Program-made: the position numbers and the translations under genes
Notes under the pieces: model-generated
Databases searched by the model: none
The model's input: only the letters and a program-made list of their open reading frames with translations
What the model was told of the DNA's origin: nothing
Assembly: GCA_956465555.1 (NCBI GenBank)
Contig: OY101127.1
Coordinates: 124,001 to 188,000 of the forward strand
Direction: 5' to 3'
From: Nitzschia sp. pyKryTriq1
Lineage: Eukaryota > Bacillariophyta > Bacillariophyceae > Bacillariales > Bacillariaceae
DNA length: 64,000 nt
Part shown: positions 20,289 to 30,430 of the stretch, in pieces
Numbering within the stretch: position 1 is the first letter of the stretch
Layout of the letters: the number at the start of each line of letters is the position of its first letter

Positions 20289-21483
20289 GATGTTACTTCT
20301 CTGAATGTCTCGTTTGTTTGTCTGGTTGGTTGGTTGGTTCGTTCGTTGGTTCGTTCGTTGTTCTCGTAGTCTATAGCGTATATTCTTAATTTGCTTTGTT
20401 GATGTTGTTGTGTTAATATGGTGCAAAATAATATTAATGGATTGGCAAATCCGAGTTTTGTGAGGAGCCACGCATCAACAAGAATGGCGAGGTCGCAAAA
20501 ATTCAAAATCCGCCACGTGTCAGTTGTCAGCTGAATTGTCAGTCGTCCGAGGAGAGAGTCGTGGTCAATTACTGTACAGTACCGTTTCACCCGTTGTTCT
20601 CGACTGTTCTCGTTATAAATAGACAAAATGATGGAATAGGAACAAAATGAGCCCAGGCGCCTATCATTGATACAGTACTCGCCCAACACGACCTTATGAT
20701 CCGCCGATCATAAATAGAAAATGTCAACCAGGTTCATCGAGCATCTTATCCCATTATTATTAATTGCCTTCACTATACTGTTAGACACGAAGAATAGAAT
20801 GTCCAAGATACACGATATATGTGTACGAAACATACCGAAACACTCAGGATAGAAAAGTTTGCTGATGTATTGAATAACTTCACGGAAGCGGGCGTAGCGA
20901 AGGCATGTGACTGGGTCGGCGCCTACTGGTACAAAACCAGTCAACGAGCCGGGCGGGGAGCGGAAAGGTTACTCCACTAGTAGGCTGGAGGCTTGTATAC
21001 TCCCAGGAAGAACTACCGCTCGGGCTACTACTACATCCACCAACCGGCTTTTCTTTGATTCTCCTACTACTCTACTACTACTAGCAAGAGAGCAGCACCG
21101 GTATTGTATGAGTCTCAGGTTTTCTACCGGTAGAGTAGAGAGACGGCGGTGCTCCTCGAACAAGGTACTGCTATGTCGTATCACAACTACTATACACTAG
21201 TAGTCTATTGATGCTACTACTACTAAAGAGTTTAGAGGCAGAATGCACGGGTAGGATAGTAGTCGAATACTGCTATAACAGTAGCATGTTCTTGTGTTGG
21301 TAGTTGTCGTGTGACGAGGAGAGGAGAAAAAATTTGCGTATTGTGGTGCTGGTGGTGGCCCCCTCGATGAGGGATAGTGCTGGAAAGAAGAATTTGCTTG
21401 CGTGCGGTGGTGGTGCGGTTGCCCCCCTCGGTGAAAGATGGTGGCCCGAGAACCGTGTGAGTGAGAAATGTGGTTGGGTGCGC
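20289..21483. other. Intergenic spacer
   Basis: Holds TTGGTTGG/TTCGTTCG repeats at 20325-20362, a GC-rich stretch around 20880-20980 with a CTGGTACAAAACCAG near-palindrome at ~20927, and TAG-rich sequence at 21060-21240. No ORF I would call a gene. Confidence 0.45.
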
Positions 21484-21954
21484 TCATGGAGGACATTCTT
21501 GCATGATATCGCTGTCGTCGTCGTCGTCGTCGTCATGCAAGATTTTAAGTGTGGCCTCGATTATTTGCAAAATTTTCTGCTTCTGCGTTCCGGAGAGGTG
21601 GCGAGGAGGAGAGACGTCTAGCGACGAGGAGTCGTTGGAGCAAGAGGAGGATTGCAAGTATGGCATGTCTCCATGACCACTGTTCTTCGTGGAACAGTAA
21701 GGAAGAACCTCGCGATTGGCGATGATAGTAGAAACATCGCGAAACGATGGCACGTCTTCATTGGACCCACCAAGCTGTTGTTGTGGCTCTGCCGCCGGCG
21801 GACTGTGCCGCCGAGGACTGCTGTTTCTTTCCGCATGGTGTGGCGATGGCAGCTCCTGATGCAGATCATCATCATCGCGTAAACCGTCTTGATGGTAGTC
21901 TGGTGGCTCTTCGTCTGATGCTGGTTCTTGGTACTCCTCGAATGGTGTCTTCAT
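21484..21954 (-). CDS. Hypothetical small acidic protein
   Basis: A 156-residue ATG-initiated frame (MKTPFEEYQEPASDEEPPDY). It is rich in Pro, Ser, Asp and Glu with a Pro/Gln-rich centre, a Ser/Cys patch and a short predicted helix (TQKQKILQIIEATLKIL) before an Asp run from a GTC/GAC microsatellite. Composition is plausible for a disordered eukaryotic protein, but nothing homologous is recognised and the plus strand also carries open frames, so expression evidence is needed to trust it. Confidence 0.35.
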   Translation of the reverse strand: MKTPFEEYQEPASDEEPPDYHQDGLRDDDDLHQELPSPHHAERNSSPRRHSPPAAEPQQQLGGSNEDVPSFRDVSTIIANREVLPYCSTKNSGHGDMPYLQSSSCSNDSSSLDVSPPRHLSGTQKQKILQIIEATLKILHDDDDDDDSDIMQECPP

Positions 21955-22754
21955 GTTGTTTCTATCTTCCTTGGTGTAATAATTGTTTGTGTTTTGTTCA
22001 GGTGGTAATAGGGATTGTGCTTTCCCCCCTTCTCGGTTCTCGGATTGTGAAAATTGTGGAAGAAGACGATGGTCGGTGCCGTATGATTCGGTTTGGTGGA
22101 AATTTTATGATATTTCTTGCGAAGCGCAGGGACTCTACCGTAGTAGACTTCAAGTAGTGTACTAGTACTAGGCTACCAGTACCGGTAGTCCCCGCCACGT
22201 GAGAACACTGAGAATGGTTAAGAATTCGCGAAGGAGAAATAAGAGTTTTCTGTGTTCTACCCGGCGGATGAAACGAAGTCCCGTTGTGTTCGGCTTCAAC
22301 AGTCTCTATGGTTACACTACAAGCACCGGTGCTTGCTTTTGCTGCATAAGAAAAGATTGGTTGATGATTTTTTGCTCATGCTTGATTTATTGCGTCTCAA
22401 GTTGAACTTCACAGCGGAAAAGGACCAAACTACACGGACTAGTCTATGTATAGTATTCCGAACCGATTAATGGCACACAGTCATTCTCAAAAGGGTCATA
22501 ACTCCTTTATACAGTAATAATTACGTACCGGTACCGGTACCGGTACGGTCGATCGGCATCATCTTTTACTCTACCGGTACCATTTCCATTATCCGATGCA
22601 AGACGAGGATCGATCGATGAAGGACGATACACATTAGCCGTCCGACACATTCAAATCCATCAACCCGGCGCTACTACGTACGAGTGCAAATAATACTAAA
22701 GCCACCGGCATCTCAACAATAGCCAAAAGACGAAGCACGATACCGCCGGTATCA

Positions 22755-22886
22755 ATGGGATGTGGGAATACCAAACCGGCTAATAACAATATTTCGGAGG
22801 AAGTTTTTAGTCTGGATGCCAACAACGATGGATTGATCTCCCGATGTGATGACTACCCGAGTGGTAACATGCTGTCTCTACTCTAG
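22755..22886 (+). CDS. Small ORF with one EF-hand loop (possible last exon or relic)
   Basis: From the ATG at 22755 the frame encodes 43 residues starting MGCGNTKP, a context fitting N-myristoylation (Gly2) plus palmitoylation (Cys3). It continues EEVFSLDANNDGLISRCD, an EF-hand loop with D, N, D, G, I and a final D in the expected ligand positions. The frame is also open upstream to a TAG near 22638, directly preceded by TTAG, so this could be the 3' exon of a larger calcium-binding gene or a decayed remnant. A single EF-hand is unusual. Confidence 0.3.
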   Translation: MGCGNTKPANNNISEEVFSLDANNDGLISRCDDYPSGNMLSLL

Positions 22887-23053
22887 TAGTTTATTAGTAC
22901 TAATAGTCCCCTTACTATTATTATTATTTTTGTCCGCGATGACGTTTTTCTCTGTTGGGGCCGTCATCCGTCATCGCATGCTTCATCGCTCATCGCGGTG
23001 AGTCATGTGAGTCGGTCCGGTCGTCGTCACAAACAAACAAGCAACACAGGTGA

Positions 23054-23065
23054 TGACGTCATTGT
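23054..23065 (+). promoter_or_regulatory. CRE-type palindrome TGACGTCATTGT
   Basis: 202 bp upstream of the ATG of the aldo/keto reductase gene. Identical 12-mer, same orientation, at 200 bp before the OTU-protease ATG (46440). Candidate bZIP site. Confidence 0.4.
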
Positions 23066-23255
23066 GAATTTCTCATTTTTCTGACTCATAATTTTTTTTC
23101 GAAAATGAGAAAGGGAAAAAGAGACGAGTGATACGATGATCTCTTCCATCACAAACAAAGTCTACTTCGTACTCTAATAGACTACCCTTAGTCCGTAATA
23201 CACCAGACAAATCAAACAACAAAGAACCGTAATCATCATCATTATCATCACCATC

Positions 23256-23346
23256 ATGGCGTATTATTATTATGCATCTTGGACGACGATGATTCTACTG
23301 AGTGTATTGGTACTAGCAGTTGTAGCTTTGCCGTCGTCGCAAGCCC

Positions 23347-23377
<31 letters not shown>

Positions 23378-24605
23378 CAACCACCGCCACACAACGCCAG
23401 CATCGGATCTGCATCTTTCCAGCACTTCTTCAAATTCTCGTCGAGACATTTTGGCCCAAGCGGCTGCTGCGGCCACTGCCGCCTCGACGTCTCCATTGTG
23501 GATTTCCTCGTCCAATGCCAACGCCAATGCTGCCGCCGCCGCCGTCCCGATTCAATCTTCTTCCTTGAAATTGCCGCCCATGGGACTGGGATGTTGGGCG
23601 TGGGGCGATAGTTTGTTTTGGGGCTATAACCCCAAAAATGATGCGGATCTGAAGCAAGTCTTTGACTATGCCGTCGCCAATCAGGCTCCCGTTCTCTTGG
23701 ATACGGCCGAACTTTATGGATTGGGGCGATCGGAATCCCTCATTGGAGAATATTCCAAAAGTATTGCTGATGGCGGAAGTAGTAGTAGTAGTAGTAAAAG
23801 GGAAGACAAGATTATCGTGGCATCCAAATTTGCAGCCTTGCCATTTCGTACCCAAGCGGGATCGGTCGTGAAAGCTTGTCAAGCCAGTGTTCAGCGACTG
23901 GGCGGAGAAGCACCAATCGATTTGTATCAAATTCACTTTCCTGGGGCGTGGGCCAATGAAGCCTACTGGGATGGGATGGCACAAGCGTACGAAAAGGGAT
24001 TGATCAAGGCCGTGGGTGTCTCCAACTATGGCGTCGATGCGACTCGGGCATGTGCCAAGGCCTTGGCCAAGCGTGGGATTCCCCTGGCGACGAATCAAAT
24101 ACAATACAATTTATTGTACCGATTTCCTGAAGAAAATGGACTCTTGCAAGCCTGTGAAGACTTGGGAGTGCAAGTACTGGCGTATTCCCCTCTGGCATTG
24201 GGTCTCTTGACGGGTAAGTATGTGGATAATGAAACGATTCAATCCATTCAAGGGCCACGCAAGCAACTGTTTGCCAAGACGGTGGAAAATCCAGAATTTC
24301 AAAACTTGCTATCTGTCATGAAACAAGTGGCGGCTGCGCATGATGGGTCGTCGTCGTCGTCGTCGTCCGCCAGTTTGCCGCAAGTCGCCATCAATTGGTG
24401 CCGTAGCAAGGGAACGATTCCCATTCCGGGAGCACGCAATTTGCGACAAATTCAAAGCAACTACGGAGCACTCGATTGGGAATTGAGTAAGGAAGAAGTT
24501 CAAATGTTGGACAAGGCTTCAGCGGGACTTTCTTACATACTTCCCGAAGCGAGTCCCATGCCCAAATTCGACAAGGATACCAATCTCAAAATGTTTGACT
24601 CGTAG
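23256..24605 (+). CDS. Aldo/keto reductase, probably plastid
   Basis: A 449-residue single-exon protein of the NAD(P)H-dependent aldo/keto reductase superfamily, which reduces carbonyls to alcohols. Residues 1-31 are a signal peptide (ILLSVLVLAVVALPSSQA), then a Gln/His run. SRRDILAQAAAAATA at ~residue 62 looks like a twin-arginine lumenal signal, so thylakoid lumen or stroma are both possible. The TIM-barrel follows from LKLPPMGLGCWAWG: DTAELYG supplies the catalytic Asp and Tyr, VASKFA the Lys and LYQIHFPG the His. AINWCRSKGTIPIPGARNLRQ is the C-terminal cofactor-binding segment. Length of the catalytic part is normal. A Ser run (residues ~170-176) and another near 365 come from microsatellites. 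Substrate unknown. Confidence 0.9.
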
Positions 24606-25541
24606 TACTACTACTAGTAGTAATAGCAGCCCGTTAGCTAGTATCTACTAGAGCTACAGACAGCAGTATTAGTAAACTAAATAACAATGCATTTTCAAAG
24701 CACGAACAAGATTGTTGTTCCTGGTGTAGTAGTATTATCAAGAGTCGTCGGCAGCGGGGGTGAATTTAGCATCATCGCCAGCCACCGTCTCACCCGGAGT
24801 GTTCGTTCGTCCCTCCCCAGAAAGTCACGATTGAGATCTTTTGTTGGTATCCTTGGTCGTCGTCAGTGGGGCGGGAAAGAGTATGCATAATAAAATCTAC
24901 TACGACTACTGTACGGTAGATTATGTATTGTTCCTCTTCACCACTCCATAGTACTAGCTACTAGAGTAGAGCTGCTTCAGTACGTACTATTGCTACCTAC
25001 TGCCGGTATGACCTTGCACGCTGGACTGCGACGATGACGACGACGACTCTTTTGACTTCATACTAGAGCCGCCTTGCGCGCACGCTTGGTCTCAACCTAC
25101 CGTTCATAGATAGCAGTAGTACTTGTAGTTATCGACAGCACGCGTGCATCGTTATGGTAATTAACAGCACACCTCCGGTTCCTTTACATGTTTATCATCC
25201 ATGTACTGTATTTGGATCATATTATTATCGCGGATACACGTGCACAAGATGATAAGTAAAATCGCGGCACAAGAAGTCGTAAAGTGCTATAATATCATCG
25301 GCGGGGATGCATGATCAAGGATGACGATCGAGGGAAAGATCGCATATATGGGGTTGTTCTCGTTGTGTTTTGTTTCAGCGCATCACATAGGCAGTCATCG
25401 ACGACAGACGACTCTTCTCTTCTTCTTTCAATGATAAACCCCACAAACAAGTGCTCGTATACGACGTAGCTATTATTGTTCGTAGTACTAATAGCATCAT
25501 AGCATCATCATAATAACAGAGGAGAGGGAAAAATAATCATC
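24606..25541. other. Intergenic spacer
   Basis: I see no gene. TAG/CTA clusters lie at 24606-24650 and 24945-24975; the rest is unique sequence with ATGAT/CATCAT near the next ATG. Confidence 0.5.
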
Positions 25542-27671
25542 ATGATCCATATCATCATGATGGATGGTGCTGTTTCGAGGATTTCCCCAGCACAGCATAA
25601 TAATAATTATAGTAATATTAGCATGGAGACATCACCAATGGGGACAATGGGGTATTCCAACGTGGAACCGATCAAGATGAGACGGCGTACATCATCATCA
25701 ACATCGGTTCACGAGGAGGAGTCGTTGTCCACACGACGCCGGCGGAAGAAAGCTGATGGCACACTAGCAGTATCATCAAAGAATACGAAGAAGACTATTA
25801 GGGCCACCGCAACTAGGAAAACAAACAAGTCTGAAGGTACGAGAAGGAAGAGTGGTCGATCTACATCTCAACAAGAAGGACGGGGAGAACGAAAAGGCGA
25901 AATTTCTCCTGTGCAGGAGAGGAGAAATGGTTCATTTACAGCCGAGGTCGTCACACCCATCAGCAGCACCGCCAGCACAGAACAAGAGTCGTCATCAGGA
26001 GCCACGGTGCATGCCCCGATTTCGTTCGGTCATCAAGACTCACGTACCAAACTGGATGAGATATTACTATTAGCCGTACGAGAAAGTCGTGGAAACGAGT
26101 CGATGTACTACTATCGATCGTCGTCGCCGCCAGCAGCTCCAAAAGGTCTCCTCCTCCTCAGTCGACGACGACACAGCAGCAACACGAGCGGTCCAGAGGA
26201 CTCTAGTAGCGGCCTGAAGAAAAAAAGTTCAAAGCCAAGAAAGCCAAGAGAATCTTCTACTAGTACTATTCGTACTAGCCGATCCCACAGGGATGCCCAT
26301 GGATCCAGCATGAAACCGGCGTCGAACAGCAGTACTAGGCGGCGCTGCAGTCTAGCGTCAGAAGGTTCCAAGAACAGTCCACTGCATCATCGCCGCGCCA
26401 ACAATGGGGATACTAGAAAGTCGTCTCTCGTCACAAACAAAACTCCCAACAAAGAAACTCAAAAATCGGACGAAGCTCGTCAACGAGATTCTCAATTATC
26501 GATTCATCGGCCTCGATCAAATCTTATTGGCTTCGAGTCGCGTTCCAAAAGTCCACTAGCAGCAGTATTCGCTGGTGATCCCTTGGTACTAAAACAACAA
26601 GTGACTAACGACGATCATGGTGAGACCAAGCAGTCTGAGGCGGGACAAATCAAAACGAAACGACCTCGGAAGGAGGAGGATGAAAGTGATAAAGGTGGCA
26701 ACAGAGGAAAGAAGAAAGATACCCTGTTATCTTCAAAGAAAAAGAAAAGGCGCTCTGGCCCGTCAAAGATCACAGTACTAGTAGCAGCACACGAACGACC
26801 AAGCTCCGATAACATGGCCCCTGAACCATCCAAGAAGAAAGCCAAAACCTCACTGCTGCCCTCCCCCCAACAAGCCGGTCGACTGGTGCTGGCTAACTCA
26901 TGTCGAGATGGGATGTCTCCCATTTCAAAAAGCCAATCACCACCATCAGACAATTCGACCCCGACTAGTAGCACCGTGCTTATCAAACGTGCTGAAGGAG
27001 GCTACGAGGTAGATTTAAATCTCCGGCCCACAGCACTACCAGAAACTTCGACAGACAGCTGCTCGGGTGGCGAAAAGGATTCCTCTTATTCTGGCGCGAA
27101 GCCTTTCAAGAACAAGCCTCAACAACAAGCCAAGAGTCGGGTCGTGTACTCGCTTGCAAGTGGCGAGCCGTGTAGCTCAAATAGTGAGGAGGATTCGCCA
27201 CCACAGTCGCGTCCTCGATACACCAGCGTGGATGTTCAAAAAGAACAACAAAGGTTTCGGTCCTTGTCGTCGTTTGGTGGAATTCATAGATTCTGGAGGA
27301 AAGGGTCCTCATTCTGCAGTCGACTCGGTTTTGACATTGTTCCTCATCCAGGTGTTCTTCGTCCAGGAGTGTCCAGTACAAGAACACCCTCCTTGTCGCT
27401 CCCTTCATCTGAATTTCTGGCCATCAGTCGATCATTTGAAGACGATCTTGCTGAAACTCCCCCCGTCGATTCAACCAAAAAGAATTCCAACAAATCACAC
27501 ACTCCCTGCTGGTTCCTAGTAGCCAAAAGGCCTGACGATGGTGAGCATCGTCCTTATTGTGTTCAGCACCATCCGGTTGATTCAACAAGCGTTGAGTATC
27601 GTAACTCTATGCAAATGGTCTTCTTTGACACTTTTGAGCAAACGACACCACGCGAAGAAGGCAAGCAGTAG
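25542..27671 (+). CDS. Basic low-complexity protein with C-terminal EYRxSMQMVFFDT motif
   Basis: 709 residues, one exon. Residues 1-~570 are Ser/Arg/Lys-rich with several bipartite nuclear-localisation-like clusters (TRRRRKKADG, SSKKKKRRSGP, EPSKKKAKTS), so a nuclear location is likely. I recognise no folded domain there. The last ~90 residues are better ordered: a Ser/Pro patch, then CWFLVAKRPDDGEHRPYC and EYRNSMQMVFFDTFEQ. The same C-terminal sequence (WFLLA...EYRATMQMVFFDT) ends the otherwise unrelated membrane protein at 60192-63146. Starts at 25557 or 25560 are possible alternatives. Confidence 0.7.
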   Translation: MIHIIMMDGAVSRISPAQHNNNYSNISMETSPMGTMGYSNVEPIKMRRRTSSSTSVHEEESLSTRRRRKKADGTLAVSSKNTKKTIRATATRKTNKSEGTRRKSGRSTSQQEGRGERKGEISPVQERRNGSFTAEVVTPISSTASTEQESSSGATVHAPISFGHQDSRTKLDEILLLAVRESRGNESMYYYRSSSPPAAPKGLLLLSRRRHSSNTSGPEDSSSGLKKKSSKPRKPRESSTSTIRTSRSHRDAHGSSMKPASNSSTRRRCSLASEGSKNSPLHHRRANNGDTRKSSLVTNKTPNKETQKSDEARQRDSQLSIHRPRSNLIGFESRSKSPLAAVFAGDPLVLKQQVTNDDHGETKQSEAGQIKTKRPRKEEDESDKGGNRGKKKDTLLSSKKKKRRSGPSKITVLVAAHERPSSDNMAPEPSKKKAKTSLLPSPQQAGRLVLANSCRDGMSPISKSQSPPSDNSTPTSSTVLIKRAEGGYEVDLNLRPTALPETSTDSCSGGEKDSSYSGAKPFKNKPQQQAKSRVVYSLASGEPCSSNSEEDSPPQSRPRYTSVDVQKEQQRFRSLSSFGGIHRFWRKGSSFCSRLGFDIVPHPGVLRPGVSSTRTPSLSLPSSEFLAISRSFEDDLAETPPVDSTKKNSNKSHTPCWFLVAKRPDDGEHRPYCVQHHPVDSTSVEYRNSMQMVFFDTFEQTTPREEGKQ

Positions 27672-27962
27672 TATTAGGACGTCTTTCAGAGACGACAATA
27701 TCATGTCGAATATTATTTGTCTCCCTCTTTTTGTATTAGAATTGTATAACCGAAGAGTTCTATTTTTTGTCATACTGCCTTCTATTTTCTAGTTTTCTTC
27801 CACCATCGATCAATGCCGTTTGTTCGATGGCTTTCGCTCTCTACTAGTGCTGCTACTGTTAGACTGGTACTCTAGTTTTGTACGTCATCGTCGACAGTGT
27901 CTCCCTGCGAGCAGCAGCCGCTTTCCCACGCCATCGAAACATCAACAAATTCCGAGAGGAAC
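27672..27962. other. Convergent 3' spacer
   Basis: The short region between the convergent ends of the preceding gene and the F-box gene. It is pyrimidine-rich with no gene. Confidence 0.5.
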
Positions 27963-29261
27963 TCACGAACAAATAACAAGACGGTCGGTCATCTTGGCGC
28001 CGGTCTTGATGATTCTCCAGGATCGAAGCAGGGGCATTTTCGAGCGAAAGTCTTCCCATTCCCGCTTCTGCTGCTGGGCCTGGTGCGTTAAAAGTAGGAC
28101 ACGAGTAGTCTCCTCGTCCTCCCCGCTCGAACCGCCCGTGTGAGCAGTCATGAGCAGTTCCAACTTGCGCAGGGATGGTGCCAGAGGCAACAAATCTTTG
28201 AACAGCCGTCTCCAGCAAGATGACTCCTCATTGTTGCTGCAGTTCTTCTTGCGCTCCTCATCGTTCTCGTCCTGGTAGTAGTCGTAGTACGGCAATCCAA
28301 CAATTATCAGGGCTTGTAAATGGGGCGCATGCTGGACAATCCGGGATAGTAATGAAGCATGAACCTCGTGGCGCTCATCGCGATGATGATTGATCACAAT
28401 TACCAATTTCTGAAGATGAGGAATCCGCATGTTTTGTTTCGGAGTAGTATTTGACGACGGGGCGGGAAACATTTCGTCCAACAAGCTTTGAGAAGGATAT
28501 CGAAGCTGAAGTTCTTCCAAATGAGATGCTGGTAGATGTGACACAAATTGATGATGGAAGGATGTGTGTTGACCTTCATCATCCAAATGGGGGGAAAACC
28601 CTCGTCCAAGGACGTCGCCGTATGCATCCAAATGCGAGATTTGTTGTTGTGAAGCTGCTGCAGTTTTTGGTAGTTTCGAAAAGACATTCCATGACATGCC
28701 ATTCACTTGTCGATCCCAATGAGAAGGCTGGAGCACTCGTGGTAATTGGCATGACATGCTGCTGTTGTTGTTTTGGTCGGCATTTGCTAGAAGCAATACT
28801 CGCATGGGAGCATGGCGAGTGGCTTGATTCCACAACTTGGATACCCGGCAGCATGCAGAAACTTGTTGTCGCCATGGGAGATAACCAATGATGTGGCTGA
28901 CAATCCCATCAATCAAAAACACTCTTTCCTGGACATCACTGGTGTTTTCGTCGTTCTTGTCGTCAAGCGATGTAGAGCTCTGTCGAATCCGCTTCGTGGT
29001 GTTGGGTTGTAGGGTGGTGGGGTCACGACCACCGCCAAAGTGTTGGAAGTATCGCCGTTTATTAGAAGCCATATCTGATAAAGAGTCATCCATCGCTATT
29101 GTTGCGTAGAGTCGAATCGGTTCTGTCCGGAAAGATGACGACGAGTCGTCCTCCTCGCTCCTGGTGTGGTGAATTTGCTGCGGTCGGAAACAAACAAAGG
29201 AACAAGCAGCAGACGAGGAGGACGATGATGATGATGATTCTTGAGCAGCCACAGCCATCAT
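27963..29261 (-). CDS. F-box protein
   Basis: 432 residues. After a Ser-rich N-terminus and ~60 variable residues, ~residues 110-155 match an F-box: VFLIDGIVSHIIGYLPWRQQ, then SACCRVSKLWNQATRHAP. F-box proteins recruit substrates to SCF ubiquitin ligases through Skp1. The C-terminal half has leucine-rich segments reminiscent of irregular LRRs (LEELQLRYPSQSLLDEMF; HLQKLVIVINHHR; HLQALIIVGLPYYDY; LRKLELLMTAH), as in F-box/LRR proteins. The start could be the later MDDSLSDMASNKRR. The substrate is unknown. It is convergent with the upstream neighbour. Confidence 0.7.
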   Translation of the reverse strand: MMAVAAQESSSSSSSSSAACSFVCFRPQQIHHTRSEEDDSSSSFRTEPIRLYATIAMDDSLSDMASNKRRYFQHFGGGRDPTTLQPNTTKRIRQSSTSLDDKNDENTSDVQERVFLIDGIVSHIIGYLPWRQQVSACCRVSKLWNQATRHAPMRVLLLANADQNNNSSMSCQLPRVLQPSHWDRQVNGMSWNVFSKLPKTAAASQQQISHLDAYGDVLGRGFSPHLDDEGQHTSFHHQFVSHLPASHLEELQLRYPSQSLLDEMFPAPSSNTTPKQNMRIPHLQKLVIVINHHRDERHEVHASLLSRIVQHAPHLQALIIVGLPYYDYYQDENDEERKKNCSNNEESSCWRRLFKDLLPLAPSLRKLELLMTAHTGGSSGEDEETTRVLLLTHQAQQQKREWEDFRSKMPLLRSWRIIKTGAKMTDRLVICS

Positions 29262-30164
29262 TTTAAGATTCTAGGAATGTTTGAAAAGATGCGAAAGAGG
29301 ATGTAATTGTAATTTTAATTGTAATTGTCTTCTTCTTGGAATGATTTTTGTGTTGCTGGATGCTGGATAGGGACAGTATGCGAGATGCTGGGTTTGGAGT
29401 TAGTTTGGAGACATCATGATATTGGATTTTTCGATTTGGCGACCGAGGCGTTGTGAATGTGAGAGCATTGCCGGCGTGCAAAAGTGGACCGCCCAACGCG
29501 CAGATGTCCATGTGTGTCAATGACTAGTTGGATCGATCGATCGATCTCCGCTCCTCCTGCATGATGACGTGGCAGCTTGCTTTGGAAAGAATTCTTTCCG
29601 AGCGAGCGGGCCAATCAAGAATCATCATGTGGAAGGACGCATGCCGAACTACGTACATGTGAAAAAATAACGTACATACCTGTATACCAAACCACGCACT
29701 ACTCAAATATTCAACTTGCAGTGCGCGGGCCTGCGCATGCATGCCCGCGATGCATGCCCGCCAAGATTTGAAATCACCACGTCGTTTCGTACCGGTAAAC
29801 GTACGAGTAATGCTGTACGCCTTCCGCATGGCCAAAAAATAAATACTGTAACCTTGGAAGACCATGGCGGTCTCGTTGTGGATGAAAAAGAAGAAGAAGA
29901 ATCATCATCATCGCATAAGAAGTACGCAACAACAACAACTTGAAACTATCACCATATACCAAGATTGCATTCTTCCAAGCCAAAGAGTAACAACATAGCT
30001 TCCTCTAAAGCTCTGAGGTTTCTGTGACGAGCAATACCAGAACCAGAACTGACTGACCAAGTGCACAAAACGCACACGTCGAACAAACGAAAACGAACAC
30101 GAAAGAATCTTGTGTTATTTCAATTTTCTTCACCAAAAACTTGAAAAAGTTAATAACAAGAAAG
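29262..30164. other. Divergent spacer between F-box and DGDG synthase genes
   Basis: A bidirectional promoter region of about 0.9 kb. It has a TCGATCGATCGATCGAT palindrome at 29531-29545, a TGACGTGG at 29573, and a GCATGCATGCCCGCGATGCATGCCCG repeat pair near 29735-29760. I see no gene. Confidence 0.5.
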
Positions 30165-30399
30165 ATGGGAAATCAATCTTCCGTTCCAACGACTACGACT
30201 ATCACGGAATCTGAAAGCATTCACAATAACACGACGTCTCCACTACCAGAGACGAACAAGGATGGTGATCATCATGATGATACCAACAAGACAAGGACAA
30301 GCACAAGTACAAGTAATTGCGACAAAGAGGAGGAGGAGGAGGAGGACGTCCTCCCAGAAGCCTACGATGCTAACTCGACGACCTCCAATGCTAGCAGTT

Positions 30400-30430
<31 letters not shown>

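Larger units (their letters stand above)
21955..23255. other. Spacer upstream of aldo/keto reductase gene
   Basis: Includes the EF-hand-like small ORF described separately, a run of ACCGGT palindromes at 22527-22545, and a TGACGTCATTGT element at 23054. Two overlapping plus ORFs at 22199-22470 have no recognisable domain. Confidence 0.4.

Noticed and set aside
21197-21536. Two overlapping minus ORFs downstream of the acidic hypothetical protein
   Set aside because: Thr/Ser/Pro low complexity with no domain; both strands are open here by chance.
23430-24104. 224-residue minus ORF antisense to the aldo/keto reductase
   Set aside because: Shadow of a well-supported enzyme gene.
25542-27671. 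PCNA-interaction (PIP) box in QMVFFDT
   Set aside because: PIP boxes need two residues between the hydrophobic and the aromatic pair (Q-x-x-h-x-x-a-a); here the aromatics follow Q too closely.
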